Shown: positions 8,065 through 17,772 of the stretch, piece by piece
Position numbering within the stretch: position 1 is the first letter of the stretch
How the letters are laid out: each line of letters starts with the position of its first letter
NCBI GenBank assembly: GCA_036826295.1
Contig: DAISWO010000003.1
Span: forward strand, 55,411-119,410
Length of the DNA: 64,000 nucleotides
Reading direction: 5' to 3'
From: DAISWO01 sp036826295
GTDB lineage: Bacteria; Patescibacteriota; Saccharimonadia; Saccharimonadales; JAGQNJ01
Program-made: the position numbers and the translations under genes
Notes under the pieces: generated by a model
Database searches by the model: none
What the model was told of the DNA's origin: nothing
What the model saw: only the letters and a program-made list of their open reading frames with translations

Positions 8065-9309
8065 CTATTTCTGTAGTTCATCAATCGCGTAGTCAAGTTG
8101 AGGGTCCTTATTTGCTTTTATGTCCTTGACGCCACGATTTACTCTTTTATCGGGCGCTATCCCTTCTTTGTCTATATTTCTACCATTTGGTGTAAACCAT
8201 CTGGCCACAGTAATTTTAAGTAGTCCTCCGCTCGATACTGGCGTAAGTTGTTGGACGCTACCCTTTCCATAGCTATCCTGACCTACTAATTTTGCACGAT
8301 TATTATCTTTTAATGCTCCGGCAACTATCTCGCTTGCACTTGCACTACCCTCATCGATTAACACGATCGTATTTAGTCCGCCAAGTATGTTATCGCCAGA
8401 GGCTTTATGTACGTCAACTGTAGTATTACCTCGCTTTTCCTCAACAACTATTTGTCCTTTGTCTAACCAAATGCTAGAGACCTCCACTGAAGATTCAAGA
8501 AGCCCCCCAGGATTGCCTCGAAGATCTAATACGATTGCTGTGGCATTTTTTGCTTTCAACTCCGAAGCAGCCTGTTTGGTTAAGTCAGCCGTATCATCGG
8601 CAAACCTCGATATTTTAATGTAGCCAACATTCCCTTCTTTCATTGACCATTCTACACTTGGTATCTTTATATTCTCTCTCTTTATTGATATTACTTGCTT
8701 GTCTTCGTCTTCTCTCAGAATCGTTAATTCTACTTCTGTGCCTGATTCGCCTCGAATCTTTTCTACTGCTTCGGTTAGTGTCATGTCATAAGTATTGTCA
8801 CCATTTATTTCTGCAATAACGTCTTTTGGCATTAACCCAGCTTTATCAGCTGGGTAACCGCTTATCGGTGACACCACAACAAGCAAATCATTCTCTTTAG
8901 ACAGTTCTGCTCCAATTCCACTAAATGCACCATTCAATTCACCGTCGAAATCATTAGCTTCTTTTTCACTTAAATACTCTGTATAGGGATCGCCAGTGGC
9001 AGTAGCTAATCCGTTTTTCAAGCCATTCATAACATCTTCAATTTTTAATTCACCATCATAATTTTTTCGAATGATATCGTATACATCATTAACAGATTGA
9101 TAATCTAATTTACTTGGCAAAGTATCGTTCTCTGTTTGAATACGATTATTGTTCAGTAGTGAGATATTAAATTGATCTGATCCAATTGACCAGCCGGCAA
9201 CAAACAATAACGCACCAATAAAAACAGTACTAAATAATGAGACCTTCCTAGTCTGCCGCTTTTTATTGTATTGTGCTTGGCCTTGTTCCAAAATTTGTCT
9301 GCCCCTCAA
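8065..9309 (-). CDS. Carboxyl-terminal processing protease (S41, CtpA-like)
   Basis: The protein has about 414 residues: an N-terminal membrane anchor (about 23-43), a PDZ domain (about 120-210) and an S41 serine protease domain. The catalytic serine lies in DEGSASASEI and the lysine in SYGKGSVQ. Such proteases act outside the membrane, often trimming cell-wall hydrolases or other secreted proteins. It lies downstream of the CHAP hydrolase gene (65 nt), which fits a role in hydrolase turnover. The start is uncertain: the frame opens at TTG 9309, while a GAGGGG site favours the TTG at 9291. Confidence 0.93.
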   Translation of the reverse strand: MRGRQILEQGQAQYNKKRQTRKVSLFSTVFIGALLFVAGWSIGSDQFNISLLNNNRIQTENDTLPSKLDYQSVNDVYDIIRKNYDGELKIEDVMNGLKNGLATATGDPYTEYLSEKEANDFDGELNGAFSGIGAELSKENDLLVVVSPISGYPADKAGLMPKDVIAEINGDNTYDMTLTEAVEKIRGESGTEVELTILREDEDKQVISIKRENIKIPSVEWSMKEGNVGYIKISRFADDTADLTKQAASELKAKNATAIVLDLRGNPGGLLESSVEVSSIWLDKGQIVVEEKRGNTTVDVHKASGDNILGGLNTIVLIDEGSASASEIVAGALKDNNRAKLVGQDSYGKGSVQQLTPVSSGGLLKITVARWFTPNGRNIDKEGIAPDKRVNRGVKDIKANKDPQLDYAIDELQK

Positions 9310-9374
9310 TTTTATCGTTACACTTAACTTAACATTAATTAACTTCTTCTGCTACGCTAGACTGATAGAACATA

Positions 9375-10550
9375 TTAAAAATGTATGAATACAAGCCCAG
9401 CTGTACTAATTCTTGCAGTCGAATAGTAACCATTTAGGCCGGCATTGTATTGGCTCACAAATATTGTCCCATCGCCGTATACATGCTCTACGTACATTGC
9501 GTGACCGTAAAATCCAGAGTTACTAATTGCCACGACACCTACTCCATTTGGATTGTTGTTAACCGGTAAACCGGCCGCACGGGCGTTTTCGTCCCATTGA
9601 TTAGCATTTCCGATACCACCCCAATAAGGCATATGTTTTCCAACACTCCACACCTTCCAGGCTGTGTAGCTAACACATTCTCGGTTATACATTCCCCATG
9701 TATCGATTATCGAATCCATTGGCGCATGACACCAGGCTTTTGGATATCCGCCACAATTTGCAGCCGATCCAGTTGGGACATTCCCTCCAAACAGTACCGC
9801 ATTAGCTGCAGCCTGTTGAGCCCGAAGCTTGGCAATCTCTGAATTAGTCTTTTTTATCTTAGAATCAAGTTGATTTTGTTGACTTTGGTTCAGTCCAAGC
9901 AAAGACGCCTGCTCACTCTTGCTCTCATTAATACTCGCCTGTCGAGTTTTTAGGTCTTCTGCATTTGCTGCCAATAAGTCTTTTTTATCTTTTAATTGAT
10001 TTCTAAGCTCATTAACCTGATCAAGGGTTTCTTTAATTTTACTCTGGACAGAATTTCGATACTGTTGTTTGTCGATAAATTCGCTAAGGTCTTTACTGGA
10101 CGCTAACATTTCTAATGTTGAAATGTCCCCCTCTACATACATCTCTCGAATATTTAAGCCAAGCAAAGACCTCTGTTTATCTAATTCCTTCTGGGCTTGA
10201 CGAATATCTTTTTCTAAATTATCGATTTTTGACTGAGTCTCAATAATTTGCGATTGTAGGGTATTAATTTGTTTTTGGAGCTTTGCAATAGCATCCTCTA
10301 GGTCACTTGCTTCCGAGCCAAGTTGCTCTAAATTAGAACTAGTTTTATCATTTTGTTCACTCAACTGTTGAATTTTCTCGTCAAATTGATCTGCAAAGAC
10401 AGTGGTTAATCGGCTTCCGCCTCCAAACAAAGCCAGAATCATAATAAATACAGCAACGAATCTGCCGCTAATGGCAATCTTTTTCAGAATGTTGTTGTTG
10501 GTTGATTTTTGTTTCACAGTATTTGTTAATTCGTGACGTTTATTTAACAT
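9375..10550 (-). CDS. Secreted coiled-coil CHAP-domain peptidoglycan hydrolase (PcsB-like, FtsEX partner)
   Basis: This 391-residue protein has a signal-type hydrophobic segment (about 20-45). A long coiled coil (about 55-235) is rich in Gln/Leu/Lys heptads, and a C-terminal CHAP domain follows with a catalytic Cys in RECVSYTAW and His in GHAMYVEHV. PcsB of streptococci and EnvC of E. coli share the design of an extracellular coiled coil that FtsEX activates, and here the gene directly follows ftsE-ftsX. Start choice: the frame stays open to a TTG at 10583, but that TTG is the -35 hexamer of a consensus promoter, so the ATG at 10550 is the true start. Confidence 0.93.
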   Translation of the reverse strand: MLNKRHELTNTVKQKSTNNNILKKIAISGRFVAVFIMILALFGGGSRLTTVFADQFDEKIQQLSEQNDKTSSNLEQLGSEASDLEDAIAKLQKQINTLQSQIIETQSKIDNLEKDIRQAQKELDKQRSLLGLNIREMYVEGDISTLEMLASSKDLSEFIDKQQYRNSVQSKIKETLDQVNELRNQLKDKKDLLAANAEDLKTRQASINESKSEQASLLGLNQSQQNQLDSKIKKTNSEIAKLRAQQAAANAVLFGGNVPTGSAANCGGYPKAWCHAPMDSIIDTWGMYNRECVSYTAWKVWSVGKHMPYWGGIGNANQWDENARAAGLPVNNNPNGVGVVAISNSGFYGHAMYVEHVYGDGTIFVSQYNAGLNGYYSTARISTAGLVFIHF

Positions 10551-10554
10551 AAGT

Positions 10555-10583
10555 ATTATAGCATGTCCTCCTGTATTTGACAA
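10555..10583 (-). promoter_or_regulatory. Promoter of the CHAP hydrolase gene
   Basis: On the minus strand, TTGTCA (10583-10578), 17 bp, then TATAAT (10560-10555), with the ATG only 4 nt later. A GGAGGA run sits inside the spacer and would not be transcribed. The mRNA should be leaderless. Confidence 0.75.
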
Positions 10584-10593
10584 TTATTTAATA

Positions 10594-11544
10594 TTATTTT
10601 GAACTCTTGAACTTAAGATAGCGGCGAGTAGCGATAATTGAAGAAAGGCCTCCGATGAACACTCCAATACTAAGTTGAATAATTAAGATTTGCCAGAAGT
10701 ATTTTGCAAAATAATCGCTAGCGTATTGAATATCTAGTAGTCCTAGTGTGCTAGCACTAAAAGCGTTAGTTTGTACCGCAAAAACGGCACTACATAATGT
10801 GACGGAGATTATAGCTGATATTATTCCGTACAATATCGTTTCTACTACAAACGGGCCTCTTATATACGAGGTACTCGCACCCAACAATCGCATAATTGCT
10901 AACTCTTCTCTTCTGTTAAAAATAGCCATTCTAATCGTATTGAAAATTATTAACATCGAGATCATAGCAAAAACTACCACGCTAACCACACCCGCTCGGC
11001 GAATAAAAGTAGTCGCCGTGGCAATTTTATCAATTGCCTCTTTCCTGTCTCCAGAATATGAAGTCTCTTCTGATTGGAGTTTTTTTATGTCTGGACTCTC
11101 TAAGAAGGCTTTTATTGGTTGAATATTATCTGTGTTAATTGGCTTTATAAGCAAGCTTGCAGGCAACGGGTTGTCGGTCTGCGAAATTGCAACCAATAAA
11201 TCAAGGTTATCTTTATTCTGTTCTTTGTATCTTGCTAATGCATCATCTTTGGAAATATATTCTACTGACTTGATATTTTCTAGCGCCTTTATGTTTGTGA
11301 TTAACTGGTCTCGCTGATCTTGGTTATTAGCTACATCATCTGTTAAATATACTGAAATATCAATTTTGTCGGTAATTTGGACAATTGTATTGGCAAATGT
11401 CGCATTAGCAATGACTGAGAACAACATTATTGACAGAGTTATAACCATAACAGCGATAGCAGCGACTGCCAGCCACGCATTTCGAACAAAGTTAACAACA
11501 CCGCTCTTAAGTATTCTCTCGAACTGGATCAATTTCCTTTTCAT
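10594..11544 (-). CDS. ftsX: Cell division ABC transporter permease FtsX
   Basis: The 316-residue protein has an N-terminal membrane segment (about 20-45), a large extracytoplasmic loop (about 50-165) and three further membrane segments, including the conserved FNTIRMAIFNRREELAIMRLLGAS loop typical of FtsX. It forms a complex with FtsE and passes ATP-driven conformational changes to an external wall hydrolase. It follows ftsE with a 1-nt gap and is followed by the CHAP hydrolase gene. Confidence 0.95.
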   Translation of the reverse strand: MKRKLIQFERILKSGVVNFVRNAWLAVAAIAVMVITLSIMLFSVIANATFANTIVQITDKIDISVYLTDDVANNQDQRDQLITNIKALENIKSVEYISKDDALARYKEQNKDNLDLLVAISQTDNPLPASLLIKPINTDNIQPIKAFLESPDIKKLQSEETSYSGDRKEAIDKIATATTFIRRAGVVSVVVFAMISMLIIFNTIRMAIFNRREELAIMRLLGASTSYIRGPFVVETILYGIISAIISVTLCSAVFAVQTNAFSASTLGLLDIQYASDYFAKYFWQILIIQLSIGVFIGGLSSIIATRRYLKFKSSK

Positions 11545-11545
11545 A

Positions 11546-12226
11546 CTAAGCCGTGTAATTTCCTCTAGCTTTATCGCTAACTATCTTACCTTTTTCAATT
11601 GTTATGACTCGTCTTTTAAGCTTGTTGACGATATCTTGATTGTGAGTCGTCAGAAGTACGGTGGTACCATATTTATTAATTCTCTCTAACACCTTAATAA
11701 CGTCCCAGGCATGAGCTGGGTCAAGGTTACCAGTAGGTTCGTCCGCTATTAGGATTTTTGGCTGGCGTGCGATGGCTCTGGCTATAGCAGCTCGTTGTTT
11801 TTCCCCTCCCGATAATTGCCATGGATATTGTTTTTCTTTTCCTTTTAATCCTACTATTGATAATACTCGTGGCACAGTATGCTTTATTTCGCTATTACTA
11901 GCCCCTACTATTTCTAGCGCAAACGCAACATTTTCATACGTCGTTTTGTTGGGCAATAATTTAAAATCTTGAAAAACTACGCCAATCTTTCGGCGAATTA
12001 ACGGAATCCTCTTATCTTTAAGATGCTCGTAATCGATTCCACCTACAACAATTTTGCCACTGTTAGGGCGCTCTTCTCTTGTTAACAATTTTAGAAAAGT
12101 TGATTTTCCAGCTCCACTCGGACCTACAATAATTACGAATTCTTTTGGTTCAACGTGCAAGCTAACTCTATCTAATGCAACGTTAGTTTTGTTGTATACC
12201 CTAGTTACTCTATCTAATAAAATCAC
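11546..12226 (-). CDS. ftsE: Cell division ATP-binding protein FtsE
   Basis: This is an ABC ATPase of 226 residues with Walker A GPSGAGKST, signature LSGGEKQR, Walker B ILIADEPTGNLD and the H-loop TTHNQD. It drives FtsX at the septum. The open frame extends to an ATG at 12235, but that ATG overlaps a TATAAT -10 (12239-12234). The GTG at 12226 lies 7 nt after the box and gives a protein beginning V-I-L-L-D-R-V, which aligns with the usual FtsE N-terminus. I therefore choose GTG 12226 and a leaderless mRNA. Confidence 0.95.
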   Translation of the reverse strand: MILLDRVTRVYNKTNVALDRVSLHVEPKEFVIIVGPSGAGKSTFLKLLTREERPNSGKIVVGGIDYEHLKDKRIPLIRRKIGVVFQDFKLLPNKTTYENVAFALEIVGASNSEIKHTVPRVLSIVGLKGKEKQYPWQLSGGEKQRAAIARAIARQPKILIADEPTGNLDPAHAWDVIKVLERINKYGTTVLLTTHNQDIVNKLKRRVITIEKGKIVSDKARGNYTA

Positions 12227-12233
12227 GGGTAAC

Positions 12234-12239
12234 ATTATA
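12234..12239 (-). promoter_or_regulatory. -10 element of ftsEX
   Basis: TATAAT on the minus strand, 7 nt before the GTG start of ftsE. The ATG that an automatic caller would choose lies inside this hexamer. Confidence 0.6.
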
Positions 12240-12273
12240 GCAAAAGCACTATGACTTCCATAGCGCAGATTAT

Positions 12274-13362
12274 TTATTTTTCGTTTAAGTTTTGATTTAG
12301 ATAGGCTTCGATAAAATCATCAATTTTACCATCCAAAACCCCTGTAACATCGGTAGCCTCACACTTAGTTCTCAGATCTTTCACCATTTTGTAGGGGTGC
12401 ATTACATACGATCTAATTTGATTACCCCATTCAGCCGAAGTATTCGGACCCTTCAATAAATTAATTGTTTCTTGGTGTTGTTCCATCTGTAACTGGGCTA
12501 TTTTTGATCTTAAGATAGTTAAAGCAGTTTCCTTATTTTGGAGCTGTGAACGCTCGTTTTGGATGCTAACAACAATTTTGGTTGGGATATGCGTGATACG
12601 CACAGCTGAATCTGTAGTATTTACACTTTGTCCACCATGACCACCAGCTCTATAAACATCAATCTTGAGATCCTTCTCGTCAATCTCTAGCTCTGTACTG
12701 GACTCGATCTTTGGCAAAATATCTACTTTGGCAAAACTAGTTTGTCTGAGGTTGTCAGAGTTATATGGACTTAATCTGACTAGTCTATGCACCCCTTGCT
12801 CAGCTTTTAGTATTCCATATGCAAACTCGCCCTTTACAGAGAATGTAACGCTTTTTATTCCGGCTTCATCGCCTGCTGATTGATCGATAATATCAACTTT
12901 AAAATTATGGTTTTCGCAGTACCTTAGATACATTCGCTGTAGCATCGATGCCCAATCTTGTGCATCCGTGCCACCGGCCCCGGCGTATATCGACACTATG
13001 GCATCATTACTATCATGCTTGCCCGAAAACTTAAGTTCATTTTTTAGCAATCCAAAGCTTGAGACCAGTTGATTATATTGTTGCTGAATCTCGGTCGCCA
13101 TTTTCTCATCACCTAGTCCAACCAGTTCTTCTAATTCGGTCACGGACGACAAGGCATCATCCCAAATTTTTATTCGCTGTTTTATCGACCCAATCTTCTG
13201 CATTATATCCTGCGCATTCTTAGAGTCATTCCAAAAGTTTTCATTTTCTGACTCGACTTCTAGTTCTCTCAGTCGTTGCTTTGTGGCAGTTAAATTGATT
13301 TGATTTGAAGCATCAATAATTTGTTTTTTTAGTATATTAATTTTCTTGATTAATTCTTGCAT
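12274..13362 (-). CDS. prfB: Peptide chain release factor 2
   Basis: RF2 terminates translation at UAA and UGA. The 362-residue protein has an N-terminal helical domain, the catalytic GGQ in AGGHGGQSVNTTDSAVRITH and a codon-recognition domain. Family length is complete in one frame: the programmed +1 frameshift found near codon 25 of many prfB genes is absent, so RF2 autoregulation by frameshifting is not used here. The ATG is 8 nt from TATAAT (13376-13371), so the mRNA is nearly leaderless. RF1 is encoded at 31197, and the presence of RF2 agrees with TGA as a stop codon. Confidence 0.96.
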   Translation of the reverse strand: MQELIKKINILKKQIIDASNQINLTATKQRLRELEVESENENFWNDSKNAQDIMQKIGSIKQRIKIWDDALSSVTELEELVGLGDEKMATEIQQQYNQLVSSFGLLKNELKFSGKHDSNDAIVSIYAGAGGTDAQDWASMLQRMYLRYCENHNFKVDIIDQSAGDEAGIKSVTFSVKGEFAYGILKAEQGVHRLVRLSPYNSDNLRQTSFAKVDILPKIESSTELEIDEKDLKIDVYRAGGHGGQSVNTTDSAVRITHIPTKIVVSIQNERSQLQNKETALTILRSKIAQLQMEQHQETINLLKGPNTSAEWGNQIRSYVMHPYKMVKDLRTKCEATDVTGVLDGKIDDFIEAYLNQNLNEK

Positions 13363-13408
13363 TACAATTAATTATATCCTAGTAAGAAACGGATTGATAA
13401 AAACAATA

Positions 13409-14713
13409 CTATTTCAAAAATGATGATTTAAGCCATAGAGGCTTTAATATCATAGAGAGATCCGCTATCAATCCATCATCAGCTTTTCCTAAAAGTCCGA
13501 ATCCACCGATTTTGTTCTCAAACATTTTATTCGTTATTCCGACAATCTGTTCAAGAGTTACTGCCTCAATCCTTTTCGGGATATGGTAATAGTCCTCCAC
13601 GCTGTCGTTAAAAAAGTAATTATTGCTATATCCTGCGGCTGTTCCTGACACGGTTTGTGCGCTCCTCTGATACCTTCCTAAAGCGTACTGCTTCGAACTA
13701 ATTATATCCTGTTCACTCAACAAACCTTTTCTTGTATTCATTATTTCTTTAGCGATGAGTTCAAATAAAGTCCGGATATTATCTGGGTGCACTTGGGCAG
13801 CAAACCACCAATTGCTCCCACCATTCCACCTGGCGTGAGAAGAGCTAACATCGTAAACAATTCCCTGCTCTCTGGCTGCTCCAAGAATTCTAGAATGGAA
13901 AGTCTCAGTTAATAAGTTATTTGCTAAAGATAATGCATCGCTCTCTTCATTTGTCATCCATCTATCCATGAACGTGTCGATATAGAAATAAATGTTCTCG
14001 ACGGATGATTTTGCAATGTATAAGGGTTTTTTTATTCTTCGTGGTGATTCCGTGGGAAGCGCAATACGTTTTTTTGTTTTAGGAAGTGATATGTTCTCGA
14101 GTAACTGAATCATTTCTTCTTGTTTCGATTTAGTAATTTTTCCAGCAAACACAAAACGCATATTACCTGTGGTATGCGTGTCGATATAATGCTTCCTAAT
14201 ATCGTCTATAGAAACATTTGTTAAGAATTCTAAGCGTTCTTGATCTGTCATCGCAATCAGACCATTAGCTTGCCTAAGAGCAAGGCCCAAATGCCTAAAA
14301 TTATTATTTGATCTTGAAATTAACTCCTCTTTAACATTGCCAAGCTCTGCTTGATATTCTTCCTCTAGAAAAAGTGGTTTTGTGATTGCCAGAATTGCCA
14401 GATCTAGAATACGTTGCCATTCGAAATCTGCGCATTCAAACTCGTAAGTAATATCATAGACTCCAGTTGACGCATTTGAATAGGCTCCATTTTTTTCTAC
14501 TTCCGCCTGAAAAAGACGGCTTTTTGGAAATCTATCGTTTGCCCCGAGAAGTATATGTTCAACTAGATGTGCCGTTTCGTACTTATCTCTTGGGGATAAG
14601 AACTCTCCTGCTCGAAAGTTAATTTCATAAGTCATCACTGAGGCGTCGGGTACGTTAATAAATATACCTTTTACACCGTTTTTTAACTTAACCTCACTAA
14701 CAGTATGTTTCAT
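13409..14713 (-). CDS. M16-family zinc peptidase
   Basis: The 434-residue protein has the inverted zinc motif HLVEH (His49, Glu52, His53) and a downstream ELGNVKEE segment that supplies the distal glutamate. A second, inactive M16-like half follows. M16 peptidases of this size (processing-peptidase or YmxG-like) cleave small peptides or leader sequences. No signal peptide is visible, so it is probably cytoplasmic. It starts 7 nt after secA and may be translated from the same transcript. Confidence 0.9.
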   Translation of the reverse strand: MKHTVSEVKLKNGVKGIFINVPDASVMTYEINFRAGEFLSPRDKYETAHLVEHILLGANDRFPKSRLFQAEVEKNGAYSNASTGVYDITYEFECADFEWQRILDLAILAITKPLFLEEEYQAELGNVKEELISRSNNNFRHLGLALRQANGLIAMTDQERLEFLTNVSIDDIRKHYIDTHTTGNMRFVFAGKITKSKQEEMIQLLENISLPKTKKRIALPTESPRRIKKPLYIAKSSVENIYFYIDTFMDRWMTNEESDALSLANNLLTETFHSRILGAAREQGIVYDVSSSHARWNGGSNWWFAAQVHPDNIRTLFELIAKEIMNTRKGLLSEQDIISSKQYALGRYQRSAQTVSGTAAGYSNNYFFNDSVEDYYHIPKRIEAVTLEQIVGITNKMFENKIGGFGLLGKADDGLIADLSMILKPLWLKSSFLK

Positions 14714-14720
14714 GTACTTT

Positions 14721-17351
14721 CTATTTTCTACGGCCTTTTGCTCGTCGCTTTCTTTCTGCTTTTCGAGATTTAGACTTCGATTTCTTCTTTACATTTGTTT
14801 TTTTAATACTTGATCGTTGCTGGACTACTGGTGAAGATGTGGTTTTAGCCGACTTAAAATCGTTGGCGTTAAACTCTTCGCCTTCAATAATTTTATCGGC
14901 GTTCTCTATAGAATTTCGTGCAGCCCTAGTCAACTCAGTCTCAATTGGAGCGTCAATATCTTCATCCCGAAGCGGTTCTGCACTAAATAGTGCCTTCAGT
15001 ACATCATGCCTTAATGTGGCTTGCATCGACTCGAACAATATTTGTGCTTGTCTACGGTATTCAACTAAAGGATCTCGCTGACCAACACTTATCCAACCAA
15101 TCCCTTCACGCAAATGATCCATTTCTTCTAGGTGTTGCATCCACAAGTTATCCAAAACCTGCAAGTATATATCACTTTCAACTTTCCTCATTATTTCAGA
15201 CGTAAACGACTTCTCTCTCTCAGCATAGATGATCATAGCCTCTTTTTTTAGAGCTTGCGGAAACTTATTTACATCAGCTGAAAATAATTTATCTAGAGTC
15301 TTTTCACTAAACGGAAAAACATCAACGATAATATCTTGATAATCATAACTCGTTATTTTTTCCGATTGAGCAATAACATCAGTCTCGGCGTCGATCAATT
15401 GTTTAATTCTAGGGCTAATATCATTTTGCTTTAAAATTTCACGCCGCATTATGTATGTAGCTTTTCTATGACGGTTCATAACATCATCGTACTGAACAAG
15501 ATTTTTCCGTTGATCGAAGTTAAAGCCTTCAACTTTCTTTTGGGCTCCCTCCAAGCTTTTAGAAATAAACCTATTCTCAATTGGCGTTTCCTCGTCTGCA
15601 GCCAACCTATTCATTACGGCTGCAATACGCTCCCCACCAAATATTCTCATTAGATCGTCTTCGCAAGATACAAAAAACTGACTCGCGCCTGGATCTCCCT
15701 GTCTACCAGATCTCCCCCTTAACTGATTATCGATACGTCTAGATTCGTGCCTTTCACTACCTAGAACAAACAATCCACCTAGCTTCTTCACTTCTTCGGA
15801 TAAAACAATATCAGTCCCACGTCCAGCAATATTAGTAGCTAACGTGACTGCGCCTTTCTGACCGGCATTTGCTACAATATGCGCTTCTTTTTCGTTATTC
15901 TTTGCATTCAACACCTGATGTGGCACCTTAGCTTCGTTCAATAGTTTTGATAATAACTCGTTTTTTTCAATGGATACTGTCCCAATCAACACAGGCTGTC
16001 CAATTTTATGCAATTTTTTTAGCTCTTTTACTATTGCTCGGAACTTTCCTGCCTCTGTTTTGAATATTTTATCGGCTTTGTCGTCACGAATAACTTTTTT
16101 ATTCGGGGGAATCTCTATGACGTCTAGTTCGTATATCTGATGGAATTCTTCTTGTTCTGTGGCAGCGGTACCTGTCATACCCGAAAGTTTGTCGTATAAA
16201 CGGAACAGGTTCTGAAAACTAATTGTAGCAAGTGTCATTGATTCTTCTTGGACTGCAACTCCTTCTTTTGCTTCAATCGCCTGGTGTAAACCTTCGTTAT
16301 ATCTTCTTCCTTTTAATAATCGACCAGTGAATTCATCGACAATTACTACTTCACCATTGTTTGTAACCACATAATTTTTATCTCTTTCGAACAAAGCACG
16401 AGCGCGAAGGGCTTGTTCTAGATGATAAATTGTACGGATGTTTTCTGTCGAATAAAGACTTTCGACCCCTAAAATCTTTTCAACTTCTTCGATACCCTCG
16501 TCCGTGAGTACTACAGCTTTTCTTTTTTCATCTTTTTCATAATGTTTTTCGCTGTTCAATCGACTGACAATTCTCGCGAATTGTTCGTAGGCTGTTGCGC
16601 TAGCTGCCGCTGGCGCAGAAATGATTAGAGGTGTCCTAGCTTCATCGATTAAAATTGAGTCTACTTCGTCTACGATCGCAAAGTTTAGCTCCCTTTGCCT
16701 GAGTTGATCAACTTCTCTAACCATATTATCTCGCAAGTAATCAAATCCAAATTCATTATTAGTTCCATAGGTAATATCCGCCGCATACGCCTCTTGCCTA
16801 CTGCATGGTTTTAGATGCCTAAACCTGGCGTCGTCATGTGAATCATCAACGTATTTTTTATCGAATATGAATGAATCGTCGGGCATAATTACCCCAACAC
16901 TTAAACCAAGAAAATCGTATATTTCACCCATCCAGCCACCATGTAAGCGCGCCAGATAATCATTGACCGTAATCAGATGAGCCCCTTTTCCTTCTAAGGC
17001 GTTAAGAAACAACGGCAAAGTAGCAACAAGAGTTTTTCCTTCACCAGTTTTCATCTCAGCGACAGCGCCTTCATGCAACACCATTCCACCAATAAGCTGA
17101 ACATCAAAATGACGCTGACCAATTACCCTCGAAGCAGTCTCTCTGACTAAAGCAAAGGCTTCTGGGAGTATTTTGTCTAGGCTTGATTTTTCAAGTTTCT
17201 GTTTTAATAACGCTGTCTGCTTTTTTAGCTGAGCGTCTGACATTTTTTGATATTTTGGAGCTAGTACATTGATGTCCTTGACTTTTTTTGTTAGTCGTTT
17301 CAGGGTTCTAGCCTGTGGATCACCTAGTATTTTTTTTGCAATTTTATTCAC
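14721..17351 (-). CDS. secA: Preprotein translocase ATPase SecA
   Basis: SecA powers export through SecYEG. The 876-residue protein contains Walker A MKTGEGKT, the DEVDSILIDEAR helicase motif, a preprotein cross-linking domain, NBD2 with ATNIAGRGTDI, and helical wing and scaffold domains. The C-terminus is a lysine/arginine-rich tail and lacks the cysteine zinc-binding motif of E. coli SecA. It starts at GTG 17351; a GAGGGAAGAG sequence lies upstream but at rather long spacing. Confidence 0.98.
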   Translation of the reverse strand: MNKIAKKILGDPQARTLKRLTKKVKDINVLAPKYQKMSDAQLKKQTALLKQKLEKSSLDKILPEAFALVRETASRVIGQRHFDVQLIGGMVLHEGAVAEMKTGEGKTLVATLPLFLNALEGKGAHLITVNDYLARLHGGWMGEIYDFLGLSVGVIMPDDSFIFDKKYVDDSHDDARFRHLKPCSRQEAYAADITYGTNNEFGFDYLRDNMVREVDQLRQRELNFAIVDEVDSILIDEARTPLIISAPAAASATAYEQFARIVSRLNSEKHYEKDEKRKAVVLTDEGIEEVEKILGVESLYSTENIRTIYHLEQALRARALFERDKNYVVTNNGEVVIVDEFTGRLLKGRRYNEGLHQAIEAKEGVAVQEESMTLATISFQNLFRLYDKLSGMTGTAATEQEEFHQIYELDVIEIPPNKKVIRDDKADKIFKTEAGKFRAIVKELKKLHKIGQPVLIGTVSIEKNELLSKLLNEAKVPHQVLNAKNNEKEAHIVANAGQKGAVTLATNIAGRGTDIVLSEEVKKLGGLFVLGSERHESRRIDNQLRGRSGRQGDPGASQFFVSCEDDLMRIFGGERIAAVMNRLAADEETPIENRFISKSLEGAQKKVEGFNFDQRKNLVQYDDVMNRHRKATYIMRREILKQNDISPRIKQLIDAETDVIAQSEKITSYDYQDIIVDVFPFSEKTLDKLFSADVNKFPQALKKEAMIIYAEREKSFTSEIMRKVESDIYLQVLDNLWMQHLEEMDHLREGIGWISVGQRDPLVEYRRQAQILFESMQATLRHDVLKALFSAEPLRDEDIDAPIETELTRAARNSIENADKIIEGEEFNANDFKSAKTTSSPVVQQRSSIKKTNVKKKSKSKSRKAERKRRAKGRRK

Positions 17352-17406
17352 GGTCGTAATTCTCTTCCCTCATACTGTTTTTATAGCTTCATTTATTGTA
17401 ACGTAT

Positions 17407-17772
17407 CTATCTTGTCTTGCGCGAGCGCAATTTGGCGAGAATCTTTTTCGACACCTTGTGATCAGTATTCTTGTCTTTATACTTTTTTAGTTGATTCTTT
17501 AATTTGGTCTCTACTATATCTACTGCCGCATAAATATTTATTGTCGCTTCTTTTGTGGCAATTGTTTCTTTTGGTAATTTTATGATTACCTCACAAGTAC
17601 ATTCTTTTTTAGTCTTAATTACTCTTTCCTTTAAATGCACAACCATATGCGCCGACTCTCTCGAATGACGTGGCATATACTTATCTAAACGACCGAGCTT
17701 TTTCTCTACATACTTTTGTAAGTCATTATCGACTTTTAGGTTTATTCCTTGAACCTCCATTTTTTGTATCAT
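17407..17772 (-). CDS. hpf: Ribosome hibernation promoting factor (short form)
   Basis: The 121-residue protein shows the HPF/YfiA fold: MEVQGINLKVDNDLQKYVEKKLGRL, then a basic strand region, and DIVETKLKNQLKKYK. It binds the 30S decoding site in stationary phase. It lacks the long C-terminal dimerisation domain found in most Gram-positive HPF proteins; the tail is a short basic extension. It overlaps or abuts the end of serS and is probably cotranscribed with it. Confidence 0.9.
   Translation of the reverse strand: MIQKMEVQGINLKVDNDLQKYVEKKLGRLDKYMPRHSRESAHMVVHLKERVIKTKKECTCEVIIKLPKETIATKEATINIYAAVDIVETKLKNQLKKYKDKNTDHKVSKKILAKLRSRKTR

Noticed and set aside
13300..13362. Programmed frameshift in prfB
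   Set aside because: The RF2 frame is continuous from the ATG with no in-frame TGA in the first 40 codons.
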